Of a stretch of 47,497 nt of DNA, positions 18,445 through 29,198 are shown piece by piece; the first letter of the stretch is position 1; each line of letters opens with the position of its first letter. The notes under the pieces are model-generated. The model was not told the DNA's origin, did not search any database, and saw nothing but the letters and a program-made list of their open reading frames with translations. Source of the stretch: Xanthobacter autotrophicus (GTDB lineage: Bacteria > Pseudomonadota > Alphaproteobacteria > Rhizobiales > Xanthobacteraceae); NCBI RefSeq assembly GCF_030015065.1, contig NZ_JAIVFN010000021.1:1-47497 (forward strand), in the 5' to 3' direction. Position numbers and translations under genes: made by a program.

Positions 18445-18839
18445 GACTTTGGTTTTCCGGTCCGTTCCATGTTTCGGGGAGGGCGCGGCGCCAGTCGGCG
18501 CAGCGCTCGCCTCACGGGCCTGAAGCTGGCGTGATCGGGATCAAGATTCGAGAGGGATGCCGCAGGGGCGGCATAGGAATCTCATAAAGATCGCGGGGCG
18601 CGGTCCGCCTTCTCCGCGCCGGCCGCAGCCTCTGCACGCGTCGGCGCATCCTGCCTTCCCCAAGCGCCGTCGCGCCCGTCACGGGCCGCCCCTCGGGCCC
18701 CGTCCCCCGACCGCGGACGACGGCGTTCCGCTCACGCAGGCGGAGGCGCGGGCCGTCGCCGTGCCCTCGATGCCGCGCGGTGGAGCTTCTCGACCGCCAG
18801 CGTGACGCGCGAACGGCTCGCCGCCGCCATGGAGATGCT
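18445..18839. other. kdp upstream region, no gene seen
   Basis: This gap separates the kdp operon from a codirectional threonine-aldolase-family gene. Apart from the tandem KdpE-like repeat near 18572-18589 I see no supported coding sequence. A short open frame on the plus strand here has arginine/proline-rich composition and no ribosome binding site. Confidence 0.5.
18572..18589 (-). promoter_or_regulatory. Candidate KdpE tandem binding site
   Basis: Read on the minus strand this is CTTTATGAGATTCCTATG, two TTATG/CTATG-like half-sites spaced 11 nt apart, as expected for tandem binding of an OmpR-family regulator. It lies about 130 nt upstream of the first kdp microprotein. The assignment is by pattern and position only. 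Confidence 0.4.
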
Positions 18840-19886
18840 CTATGCGCCCCCGGCTGCCGCGCTCGCCGCCTTCAGGTCGGCGACGAGGCGAGCGATGTGC
18901 GCGGGGTCGGCGTCCCAGCCGAACATGAAGCGGGCGGCGCCGCCAATGAAGGTGTAGAAGCGCCAGCCCCGCGACCTCAGGTCCGCCAGCACCTCGGCGG
19001 GAGCGCGCACGAAGACCGCGTTGGCCTCCACCTCGAACAGCACCTCAACCCCCGGCACGCCGGCGATGTCGGCGGCGAAGGCCCGGGCGCAGGCATTGCC
19101 GTGGCGCGCATTCCTCAGCCACGCCCCGCTTTCGATCAGCCCCGCCCAGGGCGCGGAGATGAAACGCATCTTGGAGGCGAGCTGGCCGGCCTGCTTGCAG
19201 CGATAGTCGAAATCCCGCGCCAAAGCAGGATCGAAGAACACGATGGCCTCGCCCACCGCCATGCCGTTCTTGGTGCCGCCGAAGCACAGCACATCCACGC
19301 CCGCCTGCCAGGTGATCTCGGCCGGGCTCGCATCCAGCGCCGCGCAGGCATTGGCGAAGCGCGCGCCGTCCATGTGCAGCCTCAGCCCCAGTTCGCGGCA
19401 GGCGGCGGAGATGGCCCTGATTTCCTCGATCGCATAGACCAGCCCGGTCTCGGTGGATTGGGTGATGGTGACGGCGCCGGGCTTGGGAAAATGAAGGTCC
19501 GAGCGGGATGTGGCGAGGGCGCGGATGGCGTCGGGCGTCAGCTTGCCGTCGGGTGCCGGCGCGGTGAGCAGCTTCGAGCCGTTGGAGAAGAATTCGGGCG
19601 CGCCGCATTCGTCGGTCTCCACATGGGCCGAGGCCGAGCAGATGACGCTGTGATAGGACTGGCACAGGCTTGCCAGCGCCAGCGCGTTGGCCGCCGTGCC
19701 GTTGAAGACGAAGAACACCTCGCAGGCCGTCCCGAACAGGGTGCGCAGGGCCTTTGAGGCGCGCTCGGTCCACGGGTCGTCGCCATAGGCCGGCACATGG
19801 CCGCGATTGGCCTCGTCCAGGGCGGCCCAGGCTTCCGGGCAGATGCCGGCATAATTGTCGCTGGCGAAGTGCTGGGGATTGGTCAC
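18840..19886 (-). CDS. Low-specificity threonine aldolase family PLP enzyme
   Basis: This 348-residue fold-type I PLP enzyme belongs to the beta-eliminating lyase/threonine aldolase family, which cleaves L-threonine or allo-threonine to glycine and acetaldehyde. NGTAAN (62-67) binds the cofactor phosphate, D173 in LHMDGARF contacts the pyridine nitrogen, and K206 in CFGGTKNGMA is the Schiff-base lysine. The start is taken as GTG at 19886 (TNPQHFASDNY...), where family homology begins and AGGA lies upstream; the longer open frame is not supported. It is divergent from the acyl-CoA ligase gene. Other beta-hydroxy amino acids are possible substrates. Confidence 0.85.
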   Translation of the reverse strand: MTNPQHFASDNYAGICPEAWAALDEANRGHVPAYGDDPWTERASKALRTLFGTACEVFFVFNGTAANALALASLCQSYHSVICSASAHVETDECGAPEFFSNGSKLLTAPAPDGKLTPDAIRALATSRSDLHFPKPGAVTITQSTETGLVYAIEEIRAISAACRELGLRLHMDGARFANACAALDASPAEITWQAGVDVLCFGGTKNGMAVGEAIVFFDPALARDFDYRCKQAGQLASKMRFISAPWAGLIESGAWLRNARHGNACARAFAADIAGVPGVEVLFEVEANAVFVRAPAEVLADLRSRGWRFYTFIGGAARFMFGWDADPAHIARLVADLKAASAAAGGA

Positions 19887-20161
19887 GCGGCAATGTCCTT
19901 TTCCTGAACCAACGGGCAGGAGCGGAGCGACGCGTGGCTTCATCCCGTGTTGCCGGCAAGGCCACATCCCCCCTTCCGGGAGCCACCACCTTGCCCGGGA
20001 GCAGGTTGGTGCCGGGCGCCGCCCGAACTCTTGATGCTGGGACATGGGGTATCGCGGGCGGTGGTAAAATTCAAGCACCCTTGCTCGGGCCGGCGCTGTC
20101 TGGCCATTCAGGCTCAAGCTGGTCCATCATCGGCGCCATGAAATCGAGCCTGAGCGAAGCC

Positions 20162-21703
20162 ATGTCCGATGCCTCCGGTGCTGCCCTTCACCGCGGCGCC
20201 CCGTGTCCCTTCAACCTTGCCCGCTACTGCCTCGACCAGGGCGCCGAAGCGGACAAGCCCGCCTTGCTGGTGGCCGACGGGCCGAAGGGGCGCATCGTCG
20301 AGACCTTCACCTATGGCGAAATGCGCGCGGCCGTGGCGCGCATGGCCGGCGGCTTTAATGGCTATGGCCTGCCGCGCGGGGCGCGGGTGCTGCTGCGGGT
20401 CGGCAACACCTCCCAGTTCCCCCTGCTGTTCTTCGGCGCCATCGCGGCGGGGCTCGCGCCCATCCCCACCTCCACCATGCTCACGGAGCACGAGGTGGAC
20501 CTGATCCTCGCCGATTCCGGCGCGCTTCTGGTGGTGGGTGACGGCTCCGGCGCCATGCCCACCCATCCCGGCGCGGCGCGGGTGCTCGGGCCGGCCGAGA
20601 TCGCCGAACTTGAACGTGCCGATCCTGCCGAAGTTTCCGATACAAAGGCGGAAGATCTCGCCTTCCTCGTCTACACCTCGGGCACCAGCGGGCGGCCGAA
20701 GGGCGTCGCCCATGCCCAGCGCGTGGTGCTGGGCCGAAGGCCCATGCGGGAGGGCTGGCTCGGGCTTGCGGCGACAGACCTGCTGTTTCACGCCGGCGCC
20801 TTCAACTGGACCTACACGCTGGGCGCCGGGCTCATGGACCCGTGGTCGGCGGGCGCCACCAGCATCGTCCATCTCGGCGAGCGGCCGCCCGAGGCGTGGC
20901 CGGAGCTTCTGGAGGCCACCGGCGCCACCCTGTTCGCCGCCGTGCCCGGTCTCTACCGGCGCATCCTGAAATACGGCGCCGTCACGCCCCGCCGCTTCCC
21001 GTCGCTGCGCCACGGTCTGACGGCAGGCGAAGCGCTGAAGCCGACGCTCCATCGCGCCTGGATCAAGGCCACAGGACGCCCGCTCTACGAGGCGCTCGGG
21101 ATGAGCGAGATTTCCACCTACATCTCCTCCGGCCCGCTCGTGCCCACGCGCCCCGGCAGCCCCGGCAAGCCGCAGGCGGGCCGGCGCGTGTGCGCGCTGC
21201 CACCGGATGCGGCGGCGGATGCGGCCGACCAGCCCCTGCCGGCGGGGGAGACAGGCATCCTCGCGGTCCATCGCTCCGATCCCGGCCTGATGCTCGGCTA
21301 TTGGGGGCTGCCTGAGGAGACCGCGGCGGCGATGCGCGGGGACTGGTTCCTCACCGGCGACCTCGCCCGCTTCGATGACGATGGCTACCTTTGGTACGAG
21401 GGCCGCGCCGACGACCAGATGAACGCCTTCGGCTACCGCGTGGCGCCGGAGGAGGTGGAGCGGGCGCTCGCCGACCATCCGTCCGTCGCCGAGGTGGCGG
21501 TGGTGGAGGCGAAGTCGGGCGACGTCTCGGTCATCACCGCCTTTGTCGTGCTCAACGAGGGAGCGACCGGCGATCCCGACGCGCTCGGCCGGCACGCGGC
21601 CTGCGATCTTGCCGAATACAAGCGCCCGCGCGCCTATGTCTTCGTGCCGGAGCTGCCGCACACGCCCTCTGGCAAGGTGCTGCGCCGTGCGCTCAGGACG
21701 TGA
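20162..21703 (+). CDS. AMP-dependent acyl-CoA synthetase/ligase
   Basis: This 513-residue ANL-superfamily enzyme activates a carboxylic acid to its CoA thioester through an acyl-AMP. The P-loop YTSGTSGRPKGV, the EALGMSE adenine-binding motif, the hinge TGDLARFDDDGY and the C-terminal catalytic lysine in PSGKVLRR are all intact. An in-frame ATG at 20138 would add 8 residues; the 20162 start is chosen for the weak GAGCGAAG before it. Resemblance to benzoate- and medium-chain-acid ligases is by overall look; the substrate is unknown. Its 3' end is 7 nt from the convergent GMC oxidoreductase gene. Confidence 0.87.
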   Translation: MSDASGAALHRGAPCPFNLARYCLDQGAEADKPALLVADGPKGRIVETFTYGEMRAAVARMAGGFNGYGLPRGARVLLRVGNTSQFPLLFFGAIAAGLAPIPTSTMLTEHEVDLILADSGALLVVGDGSGAMPTHPGAARVLGPAEIAELERADPAEVSDTKAEDLAFLVYTSGTSGRPKGVAHAQRVVLGRRPMREGWLGLAATDLLFHAGAFNWTYTLGAGLMDPWSAGATSIVHLGERPPEAWPELLEATGATLFAAVPGLYRRILKYGAVTPRRFPSLRHGLTAGEALKPTLHRAWIKATGRPLYEALGMSEISTYISSGPLVPTRPGSPGKPQAGRRVCALPPDAAADAADQPLPAGETGILAVHRSDPGLMLGYWGLPEETAAAMRGDWFLTGDLARFDDDGYLWYEGRADDQMNAFGYRVAPEEVERALADHPSVAEVAVVEAKSGDVSVITAFVVLNEGATGDPDALGRHAACDLAEYKRPRAYVFVPELPHTPSGKVLRRALRT

Positions 21704-21710
21704 GGGAGGC

Positions 21711-23381
21711 TTACGCCGCCGCGGTGGCGGTCGACGCGCCCAGAGCGGCATCCTCGATGGCGAGGCGGGCGCCCTTCTCCGCGATCATGGCGGTGGGGGT
21801 GTTGGTGTTGCCGGAGGTGATGGTGGGCATCACCGAGGCGTCGATGACGCGCAGCCCCTCGATGCCGTAGAAGCGCAACCGCTCGTCCACCACCGCCATG
21901 GGATCGTCCGGGCGGCCCATCTTGGCCGTGCCCACGGGGTGGAAGATGGTGGTGCCGATGTCGCCCGCCGCCCTGGCCAGCGCGGCGTCGTCCTCGCCCA
22001 CCGAGGGGCCGGGCAGGTATTCCTCCGGCCGGTAGGGGGCGAGGGCCTGCTGGCGCATGAGGCGGCGGGTGACGCGGATGGCGTCCGCCGCCACCTGCCG
22101 GTCCTCGTCGGTGGAGAGATAGTTGGGAGCGATCTGCGGCGCGGCGTCCAGCGCCGGGGAGGTGAGGCGCACCACGCCGCGTGAGGTTGGCCTGAGGTTG
22201 CAGGCCGCCACCGTGATGGCCGGGAAGCGGTGCAGCGGCTCGCCGAACTTGTCGAGGGAGAGCGGCTGCACGTGGAACTGGATGTTGGCCCGCTCCTGGC
22301 GCGGGTCGGAGCGGGTGAAGATGCCGAGCTGGGACGGCGCCATGGTGAGCGGCCCGCGCCGGCGCAGGGCATAGTCCACGCCCATCAGCGCGCGGCGGGG
22401 CAGGGAATAATAGGTTTCGTTCAGGGTGCGGATGCCGGAGACCTTGTAGATGGCCCGCTGCTGCAGGTGATCCTGAAGGTTTCGGCCCACCCCCGGCCGG
22501 TCGCGCACGGTCTCGATGCCGAGCGCGGAGAGCCATTCGCCGGGGCCGATGCCGGAGCGGTGCAGCACCTGCGTGGAGCCGATGGAGCCGGCGGAAAGGA
22601 TGACCTCGCCGCGGGTGCGGGCCTCCACCAAGCGGCCGTTCTGCATGTAGCGCACGCCCACCGCCCGGCCGTTCTCGATGACGAGCCGGTCCACCAGCAC
22701 CCCGGTTTCCAGCCGCAGGTTGGGGCGGGACAAAGCGGGTTTCAGGAAGCCGCGGGCCGAGGACCAGCGCCGGCCGCGCTTCTGGTTCACGTGGAAATAG
22801 CCGACGCCCTCATTGTCGCCGGTGTTGAAATCGGGCACCGAGCGAATGCCCATCTCCCCCGCCGCCTGCGCCACCTTGTCGAGCACGTCCCAGGCGATGC
22901 GCGGCGCCTCGATGCGCCAGCCGCCGCCGCTGCCGTGGATGTCGCTGGCGCCGAGGAAATGATCTTCCAGCGACTTGAAGGCGGGCAGCACATCGTCCCA
23001 GCCCCAGCCGGCAAGGCCCAGCTGGCGCCAGTGGTTGTAGTCCGCCGCCTGGCCGCGCATGGAGATCATGGCGTTGATGGCGGAGCAGCCGCCGATGACC
23101 TTGCCGCGCGGATAGGCGAGCGAGCGCCCGTTCAGCCCCGGCTCGGGGTCGGTCCGGAACATCCAGTCCGCGCGCGGATTGCCGATGGCGAACAGGTAGC
23201 CCACCGGAATGTGGAACCAGATCCAGTTGTCGTGCCCGCCGGCTTCCAGGATCAGCACGCGCCTCTTCGCATCCGCCGACAGCCGGTTGGCGACGATGCA
23301 GCCGGCGGTGCCGGCGCCCACGACGATATAGTCGTAATCCCCCTCCAGCCGTTCGGCGGCCTTTTCGGTCTGGCGCTGCAT
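21711..23381 (-). CDS. GMC-family FAD oxidoreductase (choline/alcohol dehydrogenase type)
   Basis: This 556-residue flavoprotein belongs to the glucose-methanol-choline family, which oxidises primary alcohols. The FAD dinucleotide motif is VGAGTAGCIVANRL (from residue 21), with ILEAGG after strand 2. GGCSAINAM is the FAD-site signature. The catalytic histidine is H481 in HPVGTAKMG, and a second active-site residue lies in SGNTNTP near 525. The ATG at 23381 follows GAGGAGG; the frame stays open a further 87 nt upstream without support. The gene is divergent from a LysR regulator, so its alcohol substrate is probably sensed by that protein. Choline itself is not established. Confidence 0.9.
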   Translation of the reverse strand: MQRQTEKAAERLEGDYDYIVVGAGTAGCIVANRLSADAKRRVLILEAGGHDNWIWFHIPVGYLFAIGNPRADWMFRTDPEPGLNGRSLAYPRGKVIGGCSAINAMISMRGQAADYNHWRQLGLAGWGWDDVLPAFKSLEDHFLGASDIHGSGGGWRIEAPRIAWDVLDKVAQAAGEMGIRSVPDFNTGDNEGVGYFHVNQKRGRRWSSARGFLKPALSRPNLRLETGVLVDRLVIENGRAVGVRYMQNGRLVEARTRGEVILSAGSIGSTQVLHRSGIGPGEWLSALGIETVRDRPGVGRNLQDHLQQRAIYKVSGIRTLNETYYSLPRRALMGVDYALRRRGPLTMAPSQLGIFTRSDPRQERANIQFHVQPLSLDKFGEPLHRFPAITVAACNLRPTSRGVVRLTSPALDAAPQIAPNYLSTDEDRQVAADAIRVTRRLMRQQALAPYRPEEYLPGPSVGEDDAALARAAGDIGTTIFHPVGTAKMGRPDDPMAVVDERLRFYGIEGLRVIDASVMPTITSGNTNTPTAMIAEKGARLAIEDAALGASTATAAA

Positions 23382-23442
23382 CTGGCGTTCCTCCTCGCGC
23401 TGGGTTTTGCCTTGATCCCAGCTTGCAGATTTGCACTCAAGG

Positions 23443-23476
23443 CCGATAAAATCGGATCCATTCTGCAAAATTGCAG
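23443..23476. promoter_or_regulatory. Palindromes in the GMC/LysR divergent promoter
   Basis: CCGAT-AAA-ATCGG (23443-23455) and CTGCAA-AA-TTGCAG (23463-23476) are perfect short inverted repeats between the divergent starts. TGCA-rich sequence with T-N11-A spacing also occurs near 23423-23435. These are candidate LysR binding sites by position. Confidence 0.35.
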
Positions 23477-23500
23477 CAATTGGTGACGGATCTCGCGGCC

Positions 23501-24394
23501 ATGGATTGGGACGACCTGCGCATCTTCCTCCAGCTGGCGCGCACCGGCCGGATGGCGGGGGCGGGGCGCGCTCTGGGACTCGACGATACCACGGTGGGCC
23601 GCCGCGTCGCGCGGCTGGAAAGGCAAGTGGGCGCGGCGCTCGTCGCCCGTGCCGGCCGCCGCACCGTCATCACCGAGCAGGGCCAGAAGCTGGCCCAGGC
23701 GGCGGAGGAGATGGAATCCATCGTCCTGCGCAAGATCGTCGGTCTGGGCGAGGCTGGCATGCAGGTCGCGGGGCGGGTGCGCATCGGCGCGCCGGAGGGG
23801 CTGGGCGTGGGCTATCTCGCCTCTCGCCTCGCGGCACTATCGGCGGAAAATCCGAAGCTGGAGACGGAGCTGGTCGCCCTGCCGCGCGCCTATTCGCTGG
23901 CGAGCCGCGAGGTGGACATCGCCATCACCCTCGACCGGCCCATCGCCGGGCAGCTGAGCGTGAAGAAGCTCACGGATTACACCCTCGAACTCTATGGCAC
24001 GCAGGCCTATTTCGACCGCAGGGGCCGGCCCGGCACGGCGGCGGAGCTTCAGGGCCATGTCTTCGCCGGCTACATCCCGGAACTGCTCTTCACCCGCGCG
24101 CTGGATTTTTCCACCCTGGAGGCGGGGGTGGAGGTGACGCCCGTGATCCGCTCCACCAGCGTCATCGCGCAGGTGAATGCGGTGCTGAGCGGGGCGGCAC
24201 TGGGCGTGCTGCCGGCTTTTCTCGCCGCCGCCCATCCCGAGCTTCAGGTGCTGCTGAAGGGCGCTTTCCGCCTCACCCGCAGCTATTGGGTTTCGGTGCA
24301 TGACGATCTCAAGCACCTCAACCGGGTGCGGGCGGTGCTGGAAGCGATCACTACCACCATCCGCGCCGACCGCGCCGTCTTCATGGGACGATGA
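23501..24394 (+). CDS. LysR-type regulator divergent from the GMC oxidoreductase
   Basis: This 297-residue LysR regulator starts MDWDDLRIFLQLARTGRM and has the winged helix-turn-helix in residues 1-60 and an effector domain from about 90. A TTG codon at 23471 would extend it, but the ATG at 23501 matches the start of its paralogue at 24381-25286. The two share a common backbone through the effector domain, such as RIGAPEGLG/RIGAPDGLG and the LPRAYSL/LPRTFSL region. Its last 14 nt overlap the 3' end of that paralogue, which runs the other way. It most likely controls the adjacent GMC gene. Confidence 0.87.
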   Translation: MDWDDLRIFLQLARTGRMAGAGRALGLDDTTVGRRVARLERQVGAALVARAGRRTVITEQGQKLAQAAEEMESIVLRKIVGLGEAGMQVAGRVRIGAPEGLGVGYLASRLAALSAENPKLETELVALPRAYSLASREVDIAITLDRPIAGQLSVKKLTDYTLELYGTQAYFDRRGRPGTAAELQGHVFAGYIPELLFTRALDFSTLEAGVEVTPVIRSTSVIAQVNAVLSGAALGVLPAFLAAAHPELQVLLKGAFRLTRSYWVSVHDDLKHLNRVRAVLEAITTTIRADRAVFMGR

Positions 24395-25286
24395 AGCGGT
24401 GGCGCTCCTCGCGGAAGCGCCGGGTGAGGACCTCCCGCAGCACCGCGATGCGTCGCACCTGCGCCGTATCCGGATGGGCGAGGAGAAAATAGGAGCGGCG
24501 AAAGCCGATGCCGGGCAGGACCCGCACCAGCGCATCCGGGCCTTGCGCCTCCAGATGCCGGCCGGCGGCGAAATCGTGCAGCACGCCGATGCCGGCCCCC
24601 GCGCGCACCGCCTCCATCTGGCCCATGACGCTGGCGCAGCGGAACCGGCTGCGCCCGTGCTTCTCCAGAACGCCCGAATAATCCAGCGCCGAGGCGTAGG
24701 CGAGGTCCTCCACCCCCGTCACCACCACATGGCCGGCGAGGTCTTCCACCGTGGCCGGGGTGCCGTGGCGCTCCAGATAGGCGCGGGCGGCGTAGACGGA
24801 GAGCGTGTAGTCGATGAGCCGGGACACCAGCAGCCGGCCTTCGGTCGGCCGGTCGAGCACGATGGCAAGGTCCGCCTCCCGCCGCGACAAAGAGAAGGTG
24901 CGCGGCAGGGGCACCAGCTCCACCACCAGATCCGGATAAAGGGCCGCCAGCGCCCCCAGCTCCGCGGCGAGGAAATAATTGCCGAGGCCATCCGGCGCAC
25001 CGATGCGCACGGTGCCGGAGACATCCGCCGCTGCCTCGCGGAAGCCTTCCGCGATGCCGAGCATCTCCGCTTCCACCCGCTCCGCCGCCGGCAAGAGCCG
25101 CTCGCCGGCCTGCGTGGGCACGCAGCCGGCGGGGCGGCGGTCGAACAGGGGGGCGCTGAGAGCCTCTTCCAACGCATCGAGCCGGCGGGCCACGGTGGCA
25201 TGGTTGAGCCCCAGCCGCCGCCCCGCCGCCAGAAGCTGCCCATGCCGCGCCACGGCGAGGAAGACCCGCAGATGGTCCCAATCCAT
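24381..25286 (-). CDS. LysR-type regulator divergent from mmsA
   Basis: This 301-residue LysR regulator starts MDWDHLRVFLAVARHG, with helix-turn-helix residues RLGLNHATVARRLDALE and an effector domain with SRREADLAIVLDRP. It is a full-length paralogue of the convergent LysR gene at 23501-24394 and shares its 3'-terminal 14 nt on opposite strands. It is divergent from the aldehyde dehydrogenase at 25388 and probably regulates it. The inducer is unknown. Confidence 0.87.
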   Translation of the reverse strand: MDWDHLRVFLAVARHGQLLAAGRRLGLNHATVARRLDALEEALSAPLFDRRPAGCVPTQAGERLLPAAERVEAEMLGIAEGFREAAADVSGTVRIGAPDGLGNYFLAAELGALAALYPDLVVELVPLPRTFSLSRREADLAIVLDRPTEGRLLVSRLIDYTLSVYAARAYLERHGTPATVEDLAGHVVVTGVEDLAYASALDYSGVLEKHGRSRFRCASVMGQMEAVRAGAGIGVLHDFAAGRHLEAQGPDALVRVLPGIGFRRSYFLLAHPDTAQVRRIAVLREVLTRRFREERHRFIVP

Positions 25287-25387
25287 GCTTCAAAATCCGC
25301 ACAATAGATATTAAAATGATAGCATTGATGAGCGTCTTTTGAAGTGGGAAGACGAGGTATCCCTGCCGCTTCAAGAGGCCCAGACCT

Positions 25388-26920
<1,533 letters not shown>

Positions 26921-26961
26921 GCGGACGGGACGAGCCGCGCGCGGCCCCTCCCGCATTCCAT

Positions 26962-26984
26962 CCGGCCTCGGGCCGGGCCTTTTC
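26962..26984 (+). terminator. Intrinsic terminator after mmsA
   Basis: CCGGCC (26962-26967), loop TCG, GGCCGG (26971-26976), then GCCTTTTCCCTT. It lies 42 nt after the mmsA stop, and the T-rich tail follows on the plus strand. Confidence 0.6.
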
Positions 26985-27217
26985 CCTTGCCGGTGGTCTT
27001 GCCCGAGCCGAGGAAGCCCGGCCGCCAGGGAAATCCGGAGCGTCCTCAGTTTGGGGGATGCGGCGGCTTCGGCTCTGGCGAAAGATGATCCCGCGCTGCA
27101 CGAGACCTTCCGGGCAGCGTCGGCCGGGCCGCTTTCCCCGCACGCGGTCCGGCCGGGATTTTCCTCCAGGTTGCCTTATGCCCTGCGCGTCAGCGCGGGG
27201 CGCTCCTTTTGGAACAG
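26985..27217. other. Non-coding gap after mmsA, nothing recognised
   Basis: I see no supported gene, RNA or clear motif here. The short open frames have no ribosome binding site and are rich in Arg/Pro/Gly. The dispersed repeat begins at its right end. Confidence 0.4.
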
Positions 27218-27360
27218 CGCCCTCTAAACCAATGGAAGAGAACACGTTATCCGATCGGATTGCGATGCAACCTGATCGGCGCGTGCTCTCGTGGATCCAC
27301 GAATTGTGGTTGGATCTGCTCGGAACCGATGCGTTCCACCGGTCTCGGTCAAACCGATAG
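27218..27360. repeat. Dispersed intergenic repeat, composite copy
   Basis: The left half (27218-27289) aligns without gaps to 3279-3350, about 60 of 72 bases identical, and keeps the outer CCGATC...GATCGG and inner TTGC-GAT-GCAA pairings. The right half (27304-27360) aligns without gaps to 44141-44197, about 44 of 57 identical. It contains a near-perfect stem ACCGATG/CACCGGT where the other copy has ACAGATG/CATCTGT. The paired substitutions suggest the folded structure is conserved. Confidence 0.7.
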
Positions 27361-27456
27361 CCGGCTATCAGGCCCGGCGATTCTGGTCTAATTTTTGACG
27401 GTATATGCCCGCCCCGAATCCCGGAGCGTGCGCGGTTTAAGGCGAGGAGCGGGATC

Positions 27457-29175
27457 GTGCGTGAAGGCCTCAGGCGCTGGGCCCCCGGGCTTGCCGCCCT
27501 CCTCGCCTATCGCCGGGGGGATCTCGGCCCCGACCTCCGAGCGGGGCTCGCGGTGGCGGCGGTGGCGATACCGGTCGGCATCGCCTATGCCGAGCTTGCC
27601 GGCTTCCCTCCGGAGGTTGGGCTTTATTCCTCCGTCTTCCCCCTTGTTGCCTATGCCATCTTCGGCTCGTCGCGCCAGCTGGTGCTGGGACCCGATGCGG
27701 CCACCTGCGCCGTCATCGCCGCCGCCGTGGCGCCGCTGGCGGCCGGCGACGGGGCGGCCTATGCGGCGCTGTCGGCCCAATTGGCCCTGCTCACCGGCAT
27801 CTTCTGCATCCTCGCGCGGTTCCTGCGCCTCGGCGTGCTGGCCGATTTCCTCTCCAGGCCCATCCTCGTCGGCTTCATGAACGGCATCGCCATCACCATC
27901 GTGCTGGGCCAGCTTGCCAAGATCACGGGGATCGAGGGCACGGGCGGTCATGTCCTGCATGCAACCTTCAACCTTGTCCTGCGTCTCGGCGAGACCCATC
28001 CACCGACCTTGCTCATTGCACTTGGCGCGTTCGGCCTCATGATCGCGGGTGGGCGGCTTATCCCGGTCTTTCCGGCGGCGGTGCTGGCCATGGCCGGCGC
28101 TGCGCTGGCGGTGTTCCTGCTCGGTCTCGACCTCTTTGGGGTGAAGACGCTGGGCGTGGTGCCGGCGGGACTCCCCGGCGTCATGCTGGTGCAGCTTGAT
28201 CCGGAGGCGCTGGCCGCCCTGTTGCCGGCCGCAGGCGGCCTTGCCCTGGTGAGCTTCACCAGCATGATGCTCGCGTCCCGCTCCTTCGCCTCGAAGAACG
28301 GCTACGAGGTGGACCCGGACAAGGACTTCGCCGCGCTCGGCGCCGCCAACGTGATCTCGGCCCTGACCCACGGCTTCGCCATCAGCGGTGCGGACTCGCG
28401 CACCGCCATGGCGGACGCCGCCGGAGGGCGCACCCACGCCACCGCCCTGTTCGCGGCCCTCGCGGTGGCGCTGGTGCTGCTCTTCCTGACCGCGCCGCTG
28501 CGCTACGTGCCGGTGGCGGCGTTGGGCGCGGTGCTGGTGATGGCGGGCCTCTCGCTGGTGGACCTTTCAACCCTGCGTCTCATCGCCCGGGCCGACCGGG
28601 CCGAGGCGGCGATCTCCATTCTCGCCACGCTGGGGGTGGTGATGCTGGGGGCGACGCAAGGCATTCTCGTCGCCGTGGTGCTGGCCCTGCTGCGATTCCT
28701 GCACATCAGCGCCCGGCCGCGGGTGGAAATTCTCGGCCGGGTGGCCGGCATGCCCGGCTTCCATTCCCTGTCGCGGCACCAGAGCGCGACGGCGCCTCAC
28801 GGCCTTGTCATCTTCCGCTTCAACGGCCCGCTCGTGTTCTTCAATGCCGGCCATTTCCGCCATGCGCTCCTGGCCGCGACCAGCGCTGAAGCGGGGGCGC
28901 CGAAAGCGGTCATCCTCGATCTGCTGCCGGTGACGGAGGTGGACGTGACGGGCCTTTTCACCCTCAAGGAGGTATCCGACACTCTGCGTCAGCACGGCAT
29001 CGCCTTCGTCGGCGCGGGCCGGCAGACCGAATGGCGCAACTGGATGGTCGCCCACGGTTTCAGCCCCGATGTCATGGCGATCCACCCCACCTTGCGCCAT
29101 GCCGTCGAGGCGCTCGCTGCGGCCGATACGGATGGCACGGCTTTTGGTGAACAGCACACTTCGCAAGTGTCATAA
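27457..29175 (+). CDS. SulP-family anion transporter with STAS domain
   Basis: This 572-residue SLC26/SulP permease has about 12-14 membrane helices from residue 30 to 420. The first contains VAIPVGIAYAELAGFPPEVGLYS, read in two parts, the family signature. A cytoplasmic STAS domain covers about 440-560. In place of the usual phosphorylatable serine after the central strand it has DLLPVTEVDVTG. Members move sulfate, bicarbonate, dicarboxylates or other anions; the substrate is not readable here. The start is GTG with GAGGAGCGGG before it. It is followed by the phosphate acyltransferase operon after 177 nt, which may have its own promoter. Confidence 0.88.
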   Translation: MREGLRRWAPGLAALLAYRRGDLGPDLRAGLAVAAVAIPVGIAYAELAGFPPEVGLYSSVFPLVAYAIFGSSRQLVLGPDAATCAVIAAAVAPLAAGDGAAYAALSAQLALLTGIFCILARFLRLGVLADFLSRPILVGFMNGIAITIVLGQLAKITGIEGTGGHVLHATFNLVLRLGETHPPTLLIALGAFGLMIAGGRLIPVFPAAVLAMAGAALAVFLLGLDLFGVKTLGVVPAGLPGVMLVQLDPEALAALLPAAGGLALVSFTSMMLASRSFASKNGYEVDPDKDFAALGAANVISALTHGFAISGADSRTAMADAAGGRTHATALFAALAVALVLLFLTAPLRYVPVAALGAVLVMAGLSLVDLSTLRLIARADRAEAAISILATLGVVMLGATQGILVAVVLALLRFLHISARPRVEILGRVAGMPGFHSLSRHQSATAPHGLVIFRFNGPLVFFNAGHFRHALLAATSAEAGAPKAVILDLLPVTEVDVTGLFTLKEVSDTLRQHGIAFVGAGRQTEWRNWMVAHGFSPDVMAIHPTLRHAVEALAAADTDGTAFGEQHTSQVS

Positions 29176-29184
29176 ATCGGATGA

Positions 29185-29198
29185 TTGATTTGTGTCAT
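29185..29198. promoter_or_regulatory. Possible FNR/FixK-like box
   Basis: TTGAT-N4-GTCAT lies in the 177-nt gap before the phosphate acyltransferase gene. The left half matches the FNR/FixK consensus TTGAT-N4-ATCAA perfectly; the right half matches only 3 of 5. The idea rests partly on the known low-oxygen regulation of similar operons. Confidence 0.25.

Noticed and set aside
18557-18805. 82-residue plus-strand frame in the kdp upstream gap
   Set aside because: Arg/Pro-rich, no Shine-Dalgarno sequence, and it overlaps the likely kdp regulatory region.
25288-25344. CTTCAAAA / TTTTGAAG inverted octamers between LysR and mmsA
   Set aside because: The 41-nt separation is too long for a LysR dimer site and too short to argue for looping; may be chance in an AT-richer promoter.
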